Shown: piece by piece, positions 34,907-43,472 of the stretch
Numbering within the stretch: the stretch's first letter is position 1
Layout of the letters: the number at the start of each line of letters is the position of its first letter
Assembly: GCA_002411105.1 (NCBI GenBank)
Contig: DHQX01000034.1
Location: 1-64,000 of the forward strand
Length of the DNA: 64,000 nt
Source of the DNA: Christensenella sp. UBA5327
GTDB lineage: Bacteria; Bacillota; Clostridia; Christensenellales; Aristaeellaceae
Reading direction: 5' to 3'
Made by a program: the position numbers and the translations under genes
Notes under the pieces: generated by a model
Told to the model about the DNA's origin: nothing
What the model saw: the letters and a program-made list of their open reading frames with translations, nothing else
The model's database searches: none

Positions 34907-34930
34907 TTACAGAGTTGTTAAGGAGGAATC

Positions 34931-35800
34931 ATGGAAGGACAACGGCCTATTTCCTGGTACCCTGGGCATATGGCAAAAGCCAAGCGCCAGCTGGAAACAC
35001 AGCTCAAGCGGGTGGACATCGTGTTGGAATTGTGCGATGCCAGGTTGCCCCTTTCCAGCCGGAATCCGGCGCTGGACGAAATGCTGGGCAACAAGCCCCG
35101 GCTGCTGATGATGAATAAGGAGGACCTGGCGGATCCAGCCGCCACCAGGCGCTGGGAGGCCTATTTTCTGGGCCAGGGCATCCAGGCCTTCCCCATCCAG
35201 GCAGGGAAAAACAGGCAGCGGATCCTCAAACTGGTGGACGAATTGACCGCTGATAAGCGCAGGCGGGCTGAAAGCCGCGGCATCGCCATCACCAGCCGCG
35301 CCATGGTGGTGGGGGTGCCCAATGTGGGCAAAAGCACCCTCATCAATGCCCTGGCAGGCCGCAGCGCCTTCAAGGTGCAGGACAGGCCCGGTATCACCCG
35401 GGCGGCCCAGTGGATCAAAGCCGGGGAAAGGCTCGAGCTGCTTGACACCCCCGGTATGCTCTGGCCCAAGCTCCATGATCAGCATGCGGCAAGACGCCTG
35501 GCCTATATCGCTGCCATACGGGATGAGGTACTGGACACTTACCACCTGGCCACAGGCCTGTTGGATGAGCTGATGGCCACTGTCCCTGAAAAAGTGATGG
35601 CCCGGTATAAGCTGGAAGACAGCAGCCTGAGGGGCCAGGCGCTGCTGGAAGCCATTTGCCGCGCCCGGGGCTTTTTGCAAAAAGGAAACGCGTACGACCT
35701 GGAGCGCGGCGCCACCTGCGTGCTGGATGAATTCCGGGGCGGGCTGATAGGCCGGATCACCCTTGAATTGCCGCCGGAGGTGCATCATGGTGAGCAATGA
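34931..35800 (+). CDS. rbgA: Ribosome biogenesis GTPase RbgA
   Basis: RbgA (YlqF) matures the large ribosomal subunit. The 289-residue protein shows a circularly permuted G domain: NKED (G4) precedes GVPNVGKST (G1, about 134-142) and DTPG (G3), with WYPGHMAKAKR at the N-terminus. AAGGAGG lies before the ATG. It starts the long forward block that reaches hslU, and rnhB begins 14 bases before its stop. Confidence 0.96.
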   Translation: MEGQRPISWYPGHMAKAKRQLETQLKRVDIVLELCDARLPLSSRNPALDEMLGNKPRLLMMNKEDLADPAATRRWEAYFLGQGIQAFPIQAGKNRQRILKLVDELTADKRRRAESRGIAITSRAMVVGVPNVGKSTLINALAGRSAFKVQDRPGITRAAQWIKAGERLELLDTPGMLWPKLHDQHAARRLAYIAAIRDEVLDTYHLATGLLDELMATVPEKVMARYKLEDSSLRGQALLEAICRARGFLQKGNAYDLERGATCVLDEFRGGLIGRITLELPPEVHHGEQ

Positions 35801-36404
35801 GCGCCGCCAGGCGCTGTACGCCTACGATCAGGATTTGTGGCATCAGGGCCTCCGCTTTGCCGGCATAGACGAAGCGGGGCGCGGGCCATTGGCGGGGCCT
35901 GTGGTGGCGGCCTGTGTGGTGTTTTCTCCCGGGACGCAAATGCTGGACTTTATTGATGATTCCAAGAAACTGTCTGAAAAACGCCGGGAAGCGGTGTGTG
36001 AAGAGGTGTTCCGCTGGGCTGATTTTGTGGGTGTGGGCCAGGTAGAGGCTGAGGAGATTGACCGGATCAACATCCTGGAGGCCACCAAATTGGCCATGCG
36101 CCGTGCCGCCCAGGGGGCGCCTGCTCCGCTGTTTCTGATAGACGCGGTGGCAGGCGTCGGCCTCTCCGGCCGCGAGCGCCCCATCATCCATGGCGACGCG
36201 GTGAGCTACAGCATCGCCGCTGCCTCCATTGTGGCCAAGGTGACCCGGGACCGGCAGATGCGGGCGCTGGGGGAGCGGTTTCCCGGTTACGGCTTTGCCC
36301 GGCACAAAGGCTATGGCACAGCGGCCCACATGCAGGCGATCCGGGAATTGGGCCCGTGCCAGGAGCACCGGCGCAGTTTCCTCAAAAGTTTTGCCCCGCC
36401 GTGA
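35787..36404 (+). CDS. rnhB: Ribonuclease HII
   Basis: RNase HII removes ribonucleotides and RNA from RNA-DNA hybrids. In 205 residues the active-site acids are seen in FAGIDEAGRGPLAGPVVAA and in LIDAV; IAAASIVAKVTRDR and YGFARHKGYGTAAHM are further family motifs. ATG 35787 has GGAGG at 6 bases. It overlaps yraN by GTGA. Confidence 0.96.
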   Translation: MVSNERRQALYAYDQDLWHQGLRFAGIDEAGRGPLAGPVVAACVVFSPGTQMLDFIDDSKKLSEKRREAVCEEVFRWADFVGVGQVEAEEIDRINILEATKLAMRRAAQGAPAPLFLIDAVAGVGLSGRERPIIHGDAVSYSIAAASIVAKVTRDRQMRALGERFPGYGFARHKGYGTAAHMQAIRELGPCQEHRRSFLKSFAPP

Positions 36405-36739
36405 GCAGCTACCAGGAGGGCTTGACCGGCGAGGGGCTGGCGGCGGATTATCTGGTGAAGCGGGGGTATACTGTGGTGGCCCGGCGCTTCCGCAGCCGGA
36501 CCGGCGAGGTGGACCTGGTCGCCCGGCAGGGAAACACGCTCTATTTCATCGAGGTGAAGTACCGCCCCCGAGGGCGGCTGGGCTCGGGCCTTCAGGCGGT
36601 GACGCCAGATAAAAGGCAGCGGCTCAAGCAAGCCGCCCGGCATTATCTCAAGGGTGCGCCCAGCGCCTATTTCATTGGCTGTCTTGAGATTACCCGGGCG
36701 GGGGTGTGGTTTTACCCTGACATTCTTCACGAAGTCTGA
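36401..36739 (+). CDS. yraN: UPF0102 family protein YraN
   Basis: The 112-residue protein has the endonuclease-like fold of UPF0102: GEGLAADYLVKRGY, GEVDLVARQGNTLYFIEVKY and KRQRLKQAARHYL. The D-x(n)-ExK pattern resembles Holliday-junction resolvases, but function is not established. The GTG start at 36401 overlaps the rnhB stop. The rnhB-yraN pair is a standard neighbourhood. Confidence 0.92.
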   Translation: MSSYQEGLTGEGLAADYLVKRGYTVVARRFRSRTGEVDLVARQGNTLYFIEVKYRPRGRLGSGLQAVTPDKRQRLKQAARHYLKGAPSAYFIGCLEITRAGVWFYPDILHEV

Positions 36740-36748
36740 AAGGTGACT

Positions 36749-39700
36749 ATGAAAAAGAAGCTTCTCATCATCGCCCTGATCATCCTGGCCATTCTGGCCG
36801 GGCTGTGGTTTATCACCCGGGGTAAGGGTCCTAAGGCCGAAACCGGCGTTGAGCTGCTGCAAAACGGCAGCTTTGAGGAAATCACCGGGGAGGGGCTGCC
36901 CGCCCACTGGCTGCCGGACGCCTATGTGCGGCTGCCGGGGGTGACGGAGTTTGGCCAGGCCGAGGGCACAAGCGGCAAAGGAATCCGGATTGTGAGCCAT
37001 GAGCCCAACGATGCCCGGTTTTCCCAGACGGTGAAGGTTACGCCCAACACCATTTACCGCTTGAGCGGTATGGTCAAGGCCCAGGCTGAGGGCGGGCTGG
37101 GAGCCAACCTGTCCATTCAGGATGTGTATGTGTTTTCAGAGTCAGTCTATGATACGCAGGGTGAATGGCAGAAGGTTGAGCTGTATGGAAAAACCGGAGG
37201 CGGACAGAGCGAAATTACCGTGTTCGCCCGCCTGGGCGGCTATTCAGGCGAAGCCTCGGGAACCGCGGCCTTTGATGATCTGTCGCTGATGGCGGTGGAT
37301 GACGCGCCCAGCGGCGTGCTTGTCGGCCAATGGGAAAAACAGCAGATACGGGCACCCCAGGTTAGCGTGGAGACGAAAGGCGCCGCCCCTGCCGCCCCGG
37401 TGTTTCTGGTGATCATGGTGATGAGCGCGTTTTTGTTATACTTGTTTGCCAAAATGGCGGAGCGGGAGAAGACGCTTGAGCCAGAGCGGGCTGCGGCGAA
37501 AAATGGTCTCGCCCTGGCGCTGCTCCTGCTGGTAGCGGGCATCAGCCGCCTGGTGGTGGCAGCGCTGGTGCACGGCTTCCCGGTTGATATCGGCTGCTTC
37601 ACCGGTTGGGCCGGGCAGATGGCCCATGTGGGGCCCAGCAGGTTTTACATCAGCGATATCTTCAGCGATTATCCCCCTGGCTATATGCTGGTGCTCTGGC
37701 CGATCGGGCTGCTCGGGCGGCTATTTGGAACCGGGGCGACGCCGCTGATGGTGAAGCTGCCAGCCATCATCTGTGACCTGGGAATCATCGCCCTGCTGCA
37801 TGCGGTGGCAAAAAAACGGGTGGGAGGCCGCGCGGCACTGCTCCTATCCATGCTCTATGCCTTCAACCCGCTGCCCTATCTGGCCGGCAGCGCCTGGGGG
37901 CAGGTGGACAGCGTGCCCTCGCTGCTGCTTGTGATCGCGGTGCTTCTGATCATGGACGGCAAATGGCGCTACGCGCTGCCTGTGTATGTGGTGAGCGTGC
38001 TGATGAAGCCCCAGGCCTTGATGGTGGGGCCGCTGGGCCTGCTCGCCCTGGTAACGCACCTGATCTGGTCAAAGGATAAGAAGCGCTTCCAAGATGCTGC
38101 GATTGGCGTGGGGCTGGCGCTGTTGTCTGGGCTTGTGATTGTTCTGCCCTTCTTCAACCAGCAAACCGGGTTTGACTGGCTGTTCAAGCTCTATGGCGGC
38201 ACCATGAGTTACTATGACTATGCGACGGTGAACGCCACCAACCTCTACTTCCTCTTCAGCAAAAACTGGATCAAGATCGCTGAGTCCGCCCCCTTTCTCC
38301 TGCGTTTGACGGGGACAGCTACGGTGGCCCTGCCGGTTGGCATCGCCTGGTGGCTTTCCAAAGAGAAGAAAGACAAGAATTGGCTGATTGCAGCAGCCTG
38401 CCTGCTGCCTGCATTGGGGGTTGTGATCCCCATGAGCCTGTCCACCATGGGTGTGCTGCTGATGCTGTCGGTCTTCCTGCTGGTGGCCTGGCGCTATGTG
38501 GCGGCGCGGGATGTGTCCCATCTGGCGCTGCTGGCGGGCATCATGCTGACCGGGTTTTCCATCCTGGGCACCATGATGCACGAACGTTACCTGATCATGG
38601 CGGTGGTGCTGCTGATCCTGGCCTATGTCCAGAAACCGGACAAACGCCTGATGTGGCTGATCATCGCGGCCACGGCGCTGTGCTTCCTGAACTCTGGCGT
38701 TGTGCTGGACCGGGGCATCCGCATCGGCGGGCCATCGGGCAACCTGCTTTCGCCGGAGCTGGGGCTTCAGAGTGATTCCGGCTGGCTTGAGATGGCGCTG
38801 TCCGCTTTCAGCCTTCTGGTGGCGGGTTATGCGCTCTATTTAGGCATGGTGCTGACCTGGCCAGGGGAGAAGTTACAATGCCTGGCCCCGGCAAAGTCTG
38901 TGGAAGAGATCAAGTCCACCCCAACATCCGGGACGGTGGCGGAGCTGAGCCGGCGTCACGCCCAGGTGCGTTTTGATGGCCGGGATAAGCTTTTTATTCT
39001 AGTGGTCACGGTGCTATATGCCCTTTTGGCTCTGATCAATTTGGGTGCGGTCAAGGCACCCCAGAAGGGCTGGGTGTCTGACAGCGTCACCACCCAAGCC
39101 ACCTTTGACCTGGGGGCGAGCCGGGGGTTTAAGATCCTTTATTACGGCGGCATCCACTGGCGGGACAGTGACTTCAGCCTGGAAACAAGCCCTGACGGGG
39201 AGAATTGGGCTGAATACCCTGCCATCATGAAGGAGGGAAGCTGCTTTACCTGGATGTACAACAGGCCAGTGCGTGATGGCAGCAAGGGGCCTGAGTACTT
39301 TGGTGAACCCATCATCCACACCGGGCGCTTTGTACGCGTCAGGGCATCGGGCATTGGGCTGACGCTTTATGAGATATTGCTGCGCGACGCTGTGACGGGG
39401 GACATCCTCCCAGTGAAGGCCCTTGAGGATACCTCCGCTGCCCTCATTGACGAGCAGGACAGCCTGGACGGTGAGCCCAGCTGGTTTAACAGCATGTACT
39501 TTGACGAAATCTATCACGGGCGCACTGCTTTTGAGATGTTGGAAGCCATGCGGGGGCAGGGCTCGGGCCAGATCTATGAGAGCACCCATCCCCAGTTGGG
39601 AAAGCTGCTGATGAGCTTTTTCATCATGATCTTCGGCATGGTGCCCTTTGGCTGGCGCTTCGCAGGCGCCCTGGCAGGGGTGCTGATGCTGCCGGGGATG

Positions 39701-40804
39701 TACCTGCTGGGCAAGCAGGTGACGCGCAGACGGGCAGGCGGCATGATCGCGATGCTTCTGATGTGCTTTGACTTCATGCACTTCACCCAGACCCGCATCG
39801 CCACCATTGACAGCTTTGTGACGCTGTTCATCATCTACGCCTATTTCTTCATGTTCCGCTATATCAGCCTGGACTATTTCGCCACACCCCTCAAAAAAAC
39901 ACTGACGCCGCTGTTTTTAAGCGGTCTGATGATGGGGCTGGCCATTGCCAGCAAGTGGACGGGCGCCTATGCGGGCATCGGCCTGGCGGTGTTGTTCTTT
40001 TGGGCGCTGGTCCGCTGGGGGCGTCAAGCCTGGGCGGCGGAGCGCTTGCCTGAGGGCGACAAGCGGCAGGTGCCGGAGGCTGTCTTCGCTTTTAAACAGC
40101 AGGTCATGATCACTCTGCTGTGGTGTCTGCTGTTTTTCATCGTGGTGCCCCTGGTGATTTACGTGGCCTCCTTTATTCCTATGTTTGTGGGGACGCCGGA
40201 CGGCTTCACCCTGCAGAAGGTGGTGGATGCCAACCTGAGCATGTATGACTATCATAGCGAGCCGGGCCGGGGAGCGGACCACTTTTTCCATACGCCCTGG
40301 TACGAGTGGCCGGTGAGCGCCCGGCCCATGTGGTACTATTCAGGCGGCGTGGCAGGCGGCACAGCCAGCACCATCCTGGCCTTTGGCAACCCCCTCATCT
40401 GGTGGGCCGGGCTGGTGGCCATGGTAGGGCTCATGGTGGTGGTGCTGGTGGGGCTGATGGGACGCGTTATTGGCACCAAAAGGCCGGCGTTTGCCGGGAG
40501 CAATATCTGGCCAGCGGTGCTGGCGATCTCCTTCCTTGCCCAATACCTCCCCTGGGTGACTGTGCCCCGGGGAACCTATATCTACCACTATTTCCCCTCG
40601 GTTCCCTTTATCATCCTGGCCCTTACGCTGTGGCATGACGCGCTGAACGAACGCGCGCAGAAGGCAGCGCGATACGCGGCCATTGTCTTTGTCACCATCG
40701 CGGCGGTGTTGTTTGTCGCCTTTTTCCCGTACCTATCGGGTGTAAGGGTTTCAACCCAGTGGTTGGACGCCATGAAGTGGTTTCCCAACTGGCTGTATTA
40801 TTGA
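36749..40804 (+). CDS. Fused double GT-C glycosyltransferase (GT-C plus PMT/GT39)
   Basis: The 1351-residue membrane protein appears to be two enzymes in tandem. Residues 5-25 are a signal anchor and 30-190 a carbohydrate-binding-like beta domain (LLQNGSFEEITGEGLP, then AFDDLSLMAV). A first multi-helix GT-C domain with acidic D280 (DIGCFTGW) and YPPGYML ends near 700. A discoidin-like extracytoplasmic domain follows (about 770-905). Next is a PMT/GT39 protein O-mannosyltransferase domain with the Asp-Glu pair at 919-920 (DEIYHGRTAFE) and THPQLGKL, ending in a PMT_4TMC-like part (YHYFPSVPFIILALTLW). Both halves should take lipid-linked sugars and act outside. No other glycan gene is nearby, and it interrupts a housekeeping block. 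Confidence 0.87.
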   Translation: MKKKLLIIALIILAILAGLWFITRGKGPKAETGVELLQNGSFEEITGEGLPAHWLPDAYVRLPGVTEFGQAEGTSGKGIRIVSHEPNDARFSQTVKVTPNTIYRLSGMVKAQAEGGLGANLSIQDVYVFSESVYDTQGEWQKVELYGKTGGGQSEITVFARLGGYSGEASGTAAFDDLSLMAVDDAPSGVLVGQWEKQQIRAPQVSVETKGAAPAAPVFLVIMVMSAFLLYLFAKMAEREKTLEPERAAAKNGLALALLLLVAGISRLVVAALVHGFPVDIGCFTGWAGQMAHVGPSRFYISDIFSDYPPGYMLVLWPIGLLGRLFGTGATPLMVKLPAIICDLGIIALLHAVAKKRVGGRAALLLSMLYAFNPLPYLAGSAWGQVDSVPSLLLVIAVLLIMDGKWRYALPVYVVSVLMKPQALMVGPLGLLALVTHLIWSKDKKRFQDAAIGVGLALLSGLVIVLPFFNQQTGFDWLFKLYGGTMSYYDYATVNATNLYFLFSKNWIKIAESAPFLLRLTGTATVALPVGIAWWLSKEKKDKNWLIAAACLLPALGVVIPMSLSTMGVLLMLSVFLLVAWRYVAARDVSHLALLAGIMLTGFSILGTMMHERYLIMAVVLLILAYVQKPDKRLMWLIIAATALCFLNSGVVLDRGIRIGGPSGNLLSPELGLQSDSGWLEMALSAFSLLVAGYALYLGMVLTWPGEKLQCLAPAKSVEEIKSTPTSGTVAELSRRHAQVRFDGRDKLFILVVTVLYALLALINLGAVKAPQKGWVSDSVTTQATFDLGASRGFKILYYGGIHWRDSDFSLETSPDGENWAEYPAIMKEGSCFTWMYNRPVRDGSKGPEYFGEPIIHTGRFVRVRASGIGLTLYEILLRDAVTGDILPVKALEDTSAALIDEQDSLDGEPSWFNSMYFDEIYHGRTAFEMLEAMRGQGSGQIYESTHPQLGKLLMSFFIMIFGMVPFGWRFAGALAGVLMLPGMYLLGKQVTRRRAGGMIAMLLMCFDFMHFTQTRIATIDSFVTLFIIYAYFFMFRYISLDYFATPLKKTLTPLFLSGLMMGLAIASKWTGAYAGIGLAVLFFWALVRWGRQAWAAERLPEGDKRQVPEAVFAFKQQVMITLLWCLLFFIVVPLVIYVASFIPMFVGTPDGFTLQKVVDANLSMYDYHSEPGRGADHFFHTPWYEWPVSARPMWYYSGGVAGGTASTILAFGNPLIWWAGLVAMVGLMVVVLVGLMGRVIGTKRPAFAGSNIWPAVLAISFLAQYLPWVTVPRGTYIYHYFPSVPFIILALTLWHDALNERAQKAARYAAIVFVTIAAVLFVAFFPYLSGVRVSTQWLDAMKWFPNWLYY

Positions 40805-40820
40805 TGGGAGGGGGAGGCAG

Positions 40821-42368
40821 ATGTTAGCGCGCACCCGGTGCATTGCCCTAAACGGCGTCCATGGGGAAGCCGTGAGCGTGGAGGCCTATGTGGCCAGCGC
40901 CAGCGAGTTCCGCTTCACCCTGGTGGGGCTGCCCGATGCTGCGGTGAAGGAGAGCCGTGACCGGGTGACAGCAGCGCTAAAAAACAGCGGTTTTATGATG
41001 CCCCTGGGCCACACCACCCTGAACCTGTCCCCGGCTGACCTGCGCAAGGAGGGGGCTGCTTTTGACCTAGCGATCGCGCTGGCCATCATCCTGGCCAGCC
41101 GGCAGCTGGTAGCATCCAGTGTTGAGGATGCGCTGCTGATTGGCGAGCTGGGCCTGGATGGCCGCCTGGTGGCGGTGCAGGGGGCGCTGGCCATGGTGAT
41201 GGCGGCCCATGCTGCCGGCATCCGCCAGGTGATCCTGCCCCTGGGCAATGCCCGTGAGGTGGAGGCGGTGAGCGGCATGGCGGTATATCCGGCCGGTTCC
41301 CTCCTCGCCGTGGCCCAGCACCTCTCAGGCCAGATGCCCATCCCCGCGCAGATTCAGAAGAGCTACAAGGAATGCCTGTCGGAAGCGCAGTTTGATCTGG
41401 ATTTGTCCCAGGTGCGCGGGCAGCCACACGGCAGGCGGGCCCTTGAGATCGCGGCGGCTGGGGGACACAATCTGCTGATGATAGGCGTCCCTGGCTCCGG
41501 CAAGACCATGCTGGCCAGGTGCCTGCCGGGCATTCTGCCGGAAATGACCCAGGAAGAGGCCTTTGAAACCACCCGCATCCACTCGGTGGCGGGGCTGATC
41601 AGGCCGGGCAGCGGCATCATGACCCAACGGCCCTTTCGCACCCCCCATCACTCTGCCTCTATGCCGGCGTTGATAGGCGGCGGGGCAAATGCCAAGCCTG
41701 GGGAGGTATCCCTGGCGCACAACGGGGTGTTGTTTCTGGATGAAATGCCGGAATACCCCCGCAGCGTGCTGGAGTCTCTGCGCCAGCGGCTGGAGGATGG
41801 GGTAACCACCATTTCCCGGGTGAAGGCCCACGCAGCCTATCCCTCCCGGTTTATGCTGGTGGCCAGCATGAACCCCTGCCCCTGCGGGTTTTATGGCAGC
41901 CAGACCCGGCCCTGCCGCTGCGGTAGCCATGAGATCAGAAAATATTTAAGCCGTGTTTCCGGCCCGCTTCTTGACCGGATTGATTTGCAGGTGGAGATCG
42001 ATGCGGTGCCTGTGGAGGAGATCGCCCAGCGGGAGCCCCAGGAAGGCAGCGCCGCCGTCAGGGAGCGGGTGCGGCAGGCCAGGGCCATCCAGCACCAGCG
42101 CTACCGGGGAAAGGCTGCCCTCACCAACGCCGCCATCACGGGCAAAGAGCCTGAGAAGCTGGCGTTGCTTAGGGCTGAAGCGGTCAGTATCCTCCAGCAG
42201 GCGGCTAAGCGCTACACGCTTTCCATGCGCGCCTATATGCGCCTCATCCGCGTGGCCCGCACCATCGCCGATTTGGCGGGGGAGGAGCAGGTGGGCATGA
42301 ACACCATGGCAGAGGCGATTCAGTTTCGCATGATGGACGGGAAGTACTGGGGTGGAATGAATGGCTGA
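40821..42368 (+). CDS. comM: YifB/ComM family Mg-chelatase-like AAA ATPase
   Basis: The 515-residue protein has an N-terminal Lon-like domain (VGLPDAAVKESRDRV), an AAA core with GVPGSGKTMLARCLPGI and LFLDEMPEYPR, and a Cys-rich MNPCPCG insert (about 352-372). ComM is a helicase-like motor that promotes branch migration when transformed DNA is integrated. It overlaps dprA by 8 bases, which supports a DNA-uptake role, although no competence pilus genes are in this window. Confidence 0.94.
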   Translation: MLARTRCIALNGVHGEAVSVEAYVASASEFRFTLVGLPDAAVKESRDRVTAALKNSGFMMPLGHTTLNLSPADLRKEGAAFDLAIALAIILASRQLVASSVEDALLIGELGLDGRLVAVQGALAMVMAAHAAGIRQVILPLGNAREVEAVSGMAVYPAGSLLAVAQHLSGQMPIPAQIQKSYKECLSEAQFDLDLSQVRGQPHGRRALEIAAAGGHNLLMIGVPGSGKTMLARCLPGILPEMTQEEAFETTRIHSVAGLIRPGSGIMTQRPFRTPHHSASMPALIGGGANAKPGEVSLAHNGVLFLDEMPEYPRSVLESLRQRLEDGVTTISRVKAHAAYPSRFMLVASMNPCPCGFYGSQTRPCRCGSHEIRKYLSRVSGPLLDRIDLQVEIDAVPVEEIAQREPQEGSAAVRERVRQARAIQHQRYRGKAALTNAAITGKEPEKLALLRAEAVSILQQAAKRYTLSMRAYMRLIRVARTIADLAGEEQVGMNTMAEAIQFRMMDGKYWGGMNG

Positions 42369-43455
42369 AAGCCGCGCATTGCTCTGTCAGGTCTGGCTGG
42401 CCTCAAGCCCCAGCCTGGGCTATAAGGCCAAGCAGCGGGTATCCGAGGCCTTTGGCAGCGCCGAGGCGGCCTTTGACAATTTCTCTGCGGATGTCCAGGC
42501 CTTGGTGGGCGAGAAGGCTTATCAGGAGCTGGCCAGGATGCGGCAGCTGGGACTGGACAGGATCGCCACAGCCCTGGCGCGCATCGGGGCTTTGGCCTGC
42601 GTGCCGGGGGATGAGGCGTTCCCAGAGGTTCTCAATGACATCATTGATCCGCCGGATCTCCTTTTTTACAAGGGCACCCTGGGCCGGGACTTTGGCCGGG
42701 CCATCGCCATTGTGGGCTCCCGCCGGGAGACGCGCTATGGGCGGGAGCAGGCGCATAACATCGCCCGGGGCTTGGCAGAAAACGGGGTTACCGTGGTATC
42801 TGGCCTGGCCCGGGGCATTGACACCGCCGCCCACCTGGGGGCGCTGGCGGGCGGCGGCCGCACGGTGGCTGTGCTGGGCAGCGGCATCAACAACATCTAT
42901 CCGCCGGAAAACAAGGAGCTGGCAGAGCGCATCACCGCTTCCGGCGGTGCTGTCATCAGCGAGTTTGCACCAAATGCTGAGCCCATGGCCTATCACTTCC
43001 CCTTCAGAAACCGGCTGGTGTCCGGGCTTTGCCAGGGGACGCTGCTGATAGAGGCACGGGAGAAGAGCGGCACCCTCATCACCGTGGGCCACGCCCTGGC
43101 CCAGGGGCGGGATGTCTTTGCCCTGCCCGGGCAGGTGGACATGCCGGGGAGCGCTGTGCCCCATCAGATGCTGCGGGATGGCGCAAGGCTGGCTACATGC
43201 TTTCAGGATATCCTGGAGGATATGGGCTGGAGTGCCGATTTTTCCCGGGCGGAGCAGCTTGATTTCATCCCTTCCGATTTGACAAATGAACAGCGCCGGA
43301 TATATGATGCGCTTTGTGATGAGCCGCTGGGATATCAGGAGCTGGTGGAAAAAACCGGCTTTGAGGCAGCGGGCCTCAACGCGCAGATCACGATGCTGGA
43401 GCTTGCCGGGCTTATAGAACGATTGCCTGGCCGGATGTTCCGGCGCGTGAAGTAA
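42361..43455 (+). CDS. dprA: DNA processing protein DprA
   Basis: DprA loads RecA on incoming single-stranded DNA. The 364-residue protein has an N-terminal SAM-like region, the Rossmann core with IVGSRRETRYGREQA, SGLARGIDTAAHLGAL, and IYPPENKELAERI, and a C-terminal winged helix (about 295-360). It is typical in length. topA starts 17 bases after its stop. Confidence 0.95.
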   Translation: MAESRALLCQVWLASSPSLGYKAKQRVSEAFGSAEAAFDNFSADVQALVGEKAYQELARMRQLGLDRIATALARIGALACVPGDEAFPEVLNDIIDPPDLLFYKGTLGRDFGRAIAIVGSRRETRYGREQAHNIARGLAENGVTVVSGLARGIDTAAHLGALAGGGRTVAVLGSGINNIYPPENKELAERITASGGAVISEFAPNAEPMAYHFPFRNRLVSGLCQGTLLIEAREKSGTLITVGHALAQGRDVFALPGQVDMPGSAVPHQMLRDGARLATCFQDILEDMGWSADFSRAEQLDFIPSDLTNEQRRIYDALCDEPLGYQELVEKTGFEAAGLNAQITMLELAGLIERLPGRMFRRVK

Positions 43456-43472
43456 ACTTTCTGGAGGCACTT

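Noticed and set aside
34793..34930. Possible T-box leader of pheS
   Set aside because: The promoter leaves a leader of about 35 bases, too short for a T-box; no T-box AGGGTGG sequence or specifier loop is seen.
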